A DNA stretch of 7,496 nucleotides, taken from positions 1 to 7,496 of the forward strand of contig JAISIB010000154.1 in NCBI GenBank assembly GCA_031262265.1, given 5' to 3'. The position numbers were made by a program, and so were the translations under genes. Under the pieces are notes generated by a model. The model did not search any database. It was given only the letters and a program-made list of their open reading frames with translations, and was not told the DNA's origin. This DNA is from Prevotellaceae bacterium (GTDB taxonomy: Bacteria; Bacteroidota; Bacteroidia; Bacteroidales; Bacteroidaceae). Within the stretch, counting starts at the first letter, position 1, and every line of letters starts with the position of its first letter. Shown here one piece after another: positions 6,017 through 7,496 of this stretch.

Positions 6017-7495
6017 CTATTCGACGGTCAGTCTATCTTCCGTCATTCGTTCCATATATTGTTGGATAAAAGCTTTCAAGCGGCTTTCCATTTCATTTTC
6101 CACTTGCGGAAGTGTTCCTTTCAGATTTACTTTTAATAACGGGTCGCCGATATAGTCGTAGAGACCGGTCACTTCTTGCCCGTTAAACTGTATCACGTAT
6201 TGATTTTGAATGTACTGGTAAATGTCGTTGACGTAGTTGAACGCAAAAGTATCTTTGCTCGGCGTGTTTAGCAAGTCGCAGCCGAACGCCAAGTAGGGAC
6301 GGTCGTAGCGTAAGTAACCGAGTACGGTAGGCAGAATGTCTATTTGCTGGGCAATGCCTTCGCGTCGCGCAGCCAATGAGTTGTCGGGACGATAGAAAAC
6401 GACCGGTATCCGAAACAGACCGACGGAATTTAGATTTTCCGGCTTTTCTTGTACGTTGGTATGGTCGGCGGTGATCACGAAGAGCGTATTTGCGTACCAC
6501 GCCTCCTGTTTGGCCGCTTCAAAGAAACGTCGCAACGCATAGTCGGAATAGGCGATCGGCACATGAATCGGTAATGTCCCTTCGGGAAATCGTCCTTGAT
6601 ATTTCTCGGGGATGCGGAACGGGTGATGAGAGCTTGCGCTGAACATCGCAGTGGCAAAGGGCTGCGGCAAAGTGTCCAGTGTCTTCTTAAAAAATTGGAA
6701 GAACTCTTCGTCCCATACCGCCCATTGTCCGTCAAAGTCGGCGTTGCCGCCAAAGCTTGGGTCGGCATTGTATTCCGTTCGTCCGTAGTAGCGCTGAAAA
6801 CCGGTGGCGCGTGCAAAAGCATCGAAGCCCATAGAACCGTTGTCTGCCCCGTGGAAAAATGCCGTATAGTAACCTTTGTGATTCAGGTTGTCGGCCAGTC
6901 CCGAAAGTTTGTTCAGAGATGCAGGCGTCAAGATAAACGGCTCCACCATATAAGGTATGCTCGAAAGTATGGAGGGCATGGCGTCAATACTTTTGCGCCC
7001 GTTGGCAAACGACTGCGTAAACGATAAAGCGTGGTTCGTCAGCGAATCTAAGAACGGCGTATATCCTTCGTCCGTGTATTCTTGGCCGAAACTCTCCATA
7101 ATAAAAACCACGACGTTGAGCGGCCGGAATGAAGTTGAATCGATTGAATCTATTTCGGGGCGGTGAACGGGCGTAAATACTTGTTCCAGCGAATTTTGGT
7201 CGGAGAAATAACGAGTCACTTGAAAAGGTTTCTTACCAATAGTGCGAATCAATGCGAAAGGCGTGTTAAGTACCAGTGCCGCATCTATGGGTTTGCTGAC
7301 GTAGGCACTCGCGTTGCTGATCGTAATAGGGCGTACGTTGTGCCCGATGCCGCCTCGTATGCCGATGATACAGAGAAATACACCCAATGCCAAAGCTACG
7401 GTTTGTATGCCATAGTAGGGAAGCAAACGAGCGGCTTTGATAGTTGATTTTCGCGGTGTCTTATAAAATTTACAAAGGGAGATAATACAACAGGC
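6017..7495 (-). CDS. LTA-synthase/sulfatase-superfamily membrane phosphotransferase or hydrolase (5'-partial)
   Basis: The minus-strand frame is open to the right edge (to 7495), so the N-terminus is missing; the TTG at 7426 is internal and followed by a transmembrane segment (YYGIQTVALALGVFLCIIGI). The visible 492 residues hold the last membrane helix, a linker and a complete periplasmic alkaline-phosphatase-fold domain, as in LtaS, phosphoglycerol transferases (OpgB type) and phosphoethanolamine transferases. Counting from 7426, NVVVFIMESFG has metal ligand Glu111, FANGRKSIDAMPSIL has the nucleophile position at Ser146 (Thr in LtaS), SSHHPF has His267-268, and FVITADHTN has Asp321-His322. 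The C-terminal part (QIDILPTVLGYL, then PYLAFGCDLL) is typical of the sulfatase fold. All catalytic positions are filled. It probably transfers or removes a phospho-head group on an envelope glycan or lipid; the substrate cannot be named. It converges on the AraC gene with 8 nt between stop codons and no terminator hairpin there. Confidence 0.9.
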   Translation of the reverse strand, partial: ACCIISLCKFYKTPRKSTIKAARLLPYYGIQTVALALGVFLCIIGIRGGIGHNVRPITISNASAYVSKPIDAALVLNTPFALIRTIGKKPFQVTRYFSDQNSLEQVFTPVHRPEIDSIDSTSFRPLNVVVFIMESFGQEYTDEGYTPFLDSLTNHALSFTQSFANGRKSIDAMPSILSSIPYMVEPFILTPASLNKLSGLADNLNHKGYYTAFFHGADNGSMGFDAFARATGFQRYYGRTEYNADPSFGGNADFDGQWAVWDEEFFQFFKKTLDTLPQPFATAMFSASSHHPFRIPEKYQGRFPEGTLPIHVPIAYSDYALRRFFEAAKQEAWYANTLFVITADHTNVQEKPENLNSVGLFRIPVVFYRPDNSLAARREGIAQQIDILPTVLGYLRYDRPYLAFGCDLLNTPSKDTFAFNYVNDIYQYIQNQYVIQFNGQEVTGLYDYIGDPLLKVNLKGTLPQVENEMESRLKAFIQQYMERMTEDRLTVE

Positions 7496-7496
7496 G

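Overview
The window looks like a chromosomal segment of a Bacteroidales-type bacterium. The RecR protein has Bacteroides-like wording (a YPSVLLEKAV start, CHNISDTETC, GDELEYTDE). Three intergenic gaps carry the Bacteroidetes sigma-ABfr -7 element TAnnTTTG, and most genes lack a strong Shine-Dalgarno sequence. The sampled GC of the core genes is near 50%, so a Porphyromonas/Tannerella/Parabacteroides-like host is possible, but the genus cannot be fixed from this sequence.

Layout: (1) Positions 2-1000 hold the 3' part of a mcrC-type restriction nuclease gene, clearly more AT-rich than the rest and open at the left edge. (2) Positions 989-1114 hold three exact-length 42-bp tandem units. Each ends in a 27-nt palindromic hairpin, and the array overlaps the mcrC stop codon. 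(3) recR follows at 1244-1864 behind a good Bacteroidetes-type promoter. (4) A tightly spaced same-strand cluster runs from 1921 to 5076: gmd (GDP-mannose 4,6-dehydratase), rfbA (glucose-1-phosphate thymidylyltransferase), rfbC (dTDP-4-dehydrorhamnose 3,5-epimerase) and a MarC-family membrane protein, with gaps of 11, 14 and 14 nt. (5) An AraC-family regulator lies at 5130-6008 with its own promoter candidate. (6) Converging on it, with only 8 nt between stop codons, is an LTA-synthase/sulfatase-superfamily membrane enzyme on the minus strand. Its N-terminal membrane domain runs off the right edge.

Functionally, gmd, rfbA and rfbC supply activated deoxysugars: the GDP-4-keto-6-deoxymannose branch and the dTDP-L-rhamnose branch. 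These sugars go to surface polysaccharide, LPS or glycoprotein glycans. The last enzyme has the fold of transferases that decorate envelope glycans or lipids with phospho-head groups, so much of the right two thirds is envelope-related. RecR is recombination housekeeping. The McrC fragment is probably the end of an imported defence module whose mcrB partner would lie to the left.

I did not find a convincing new multi-gene system. The most unusual element is the covarying 42-bp hairpin array at the border between the AT-rich restriction gene and the core genes.
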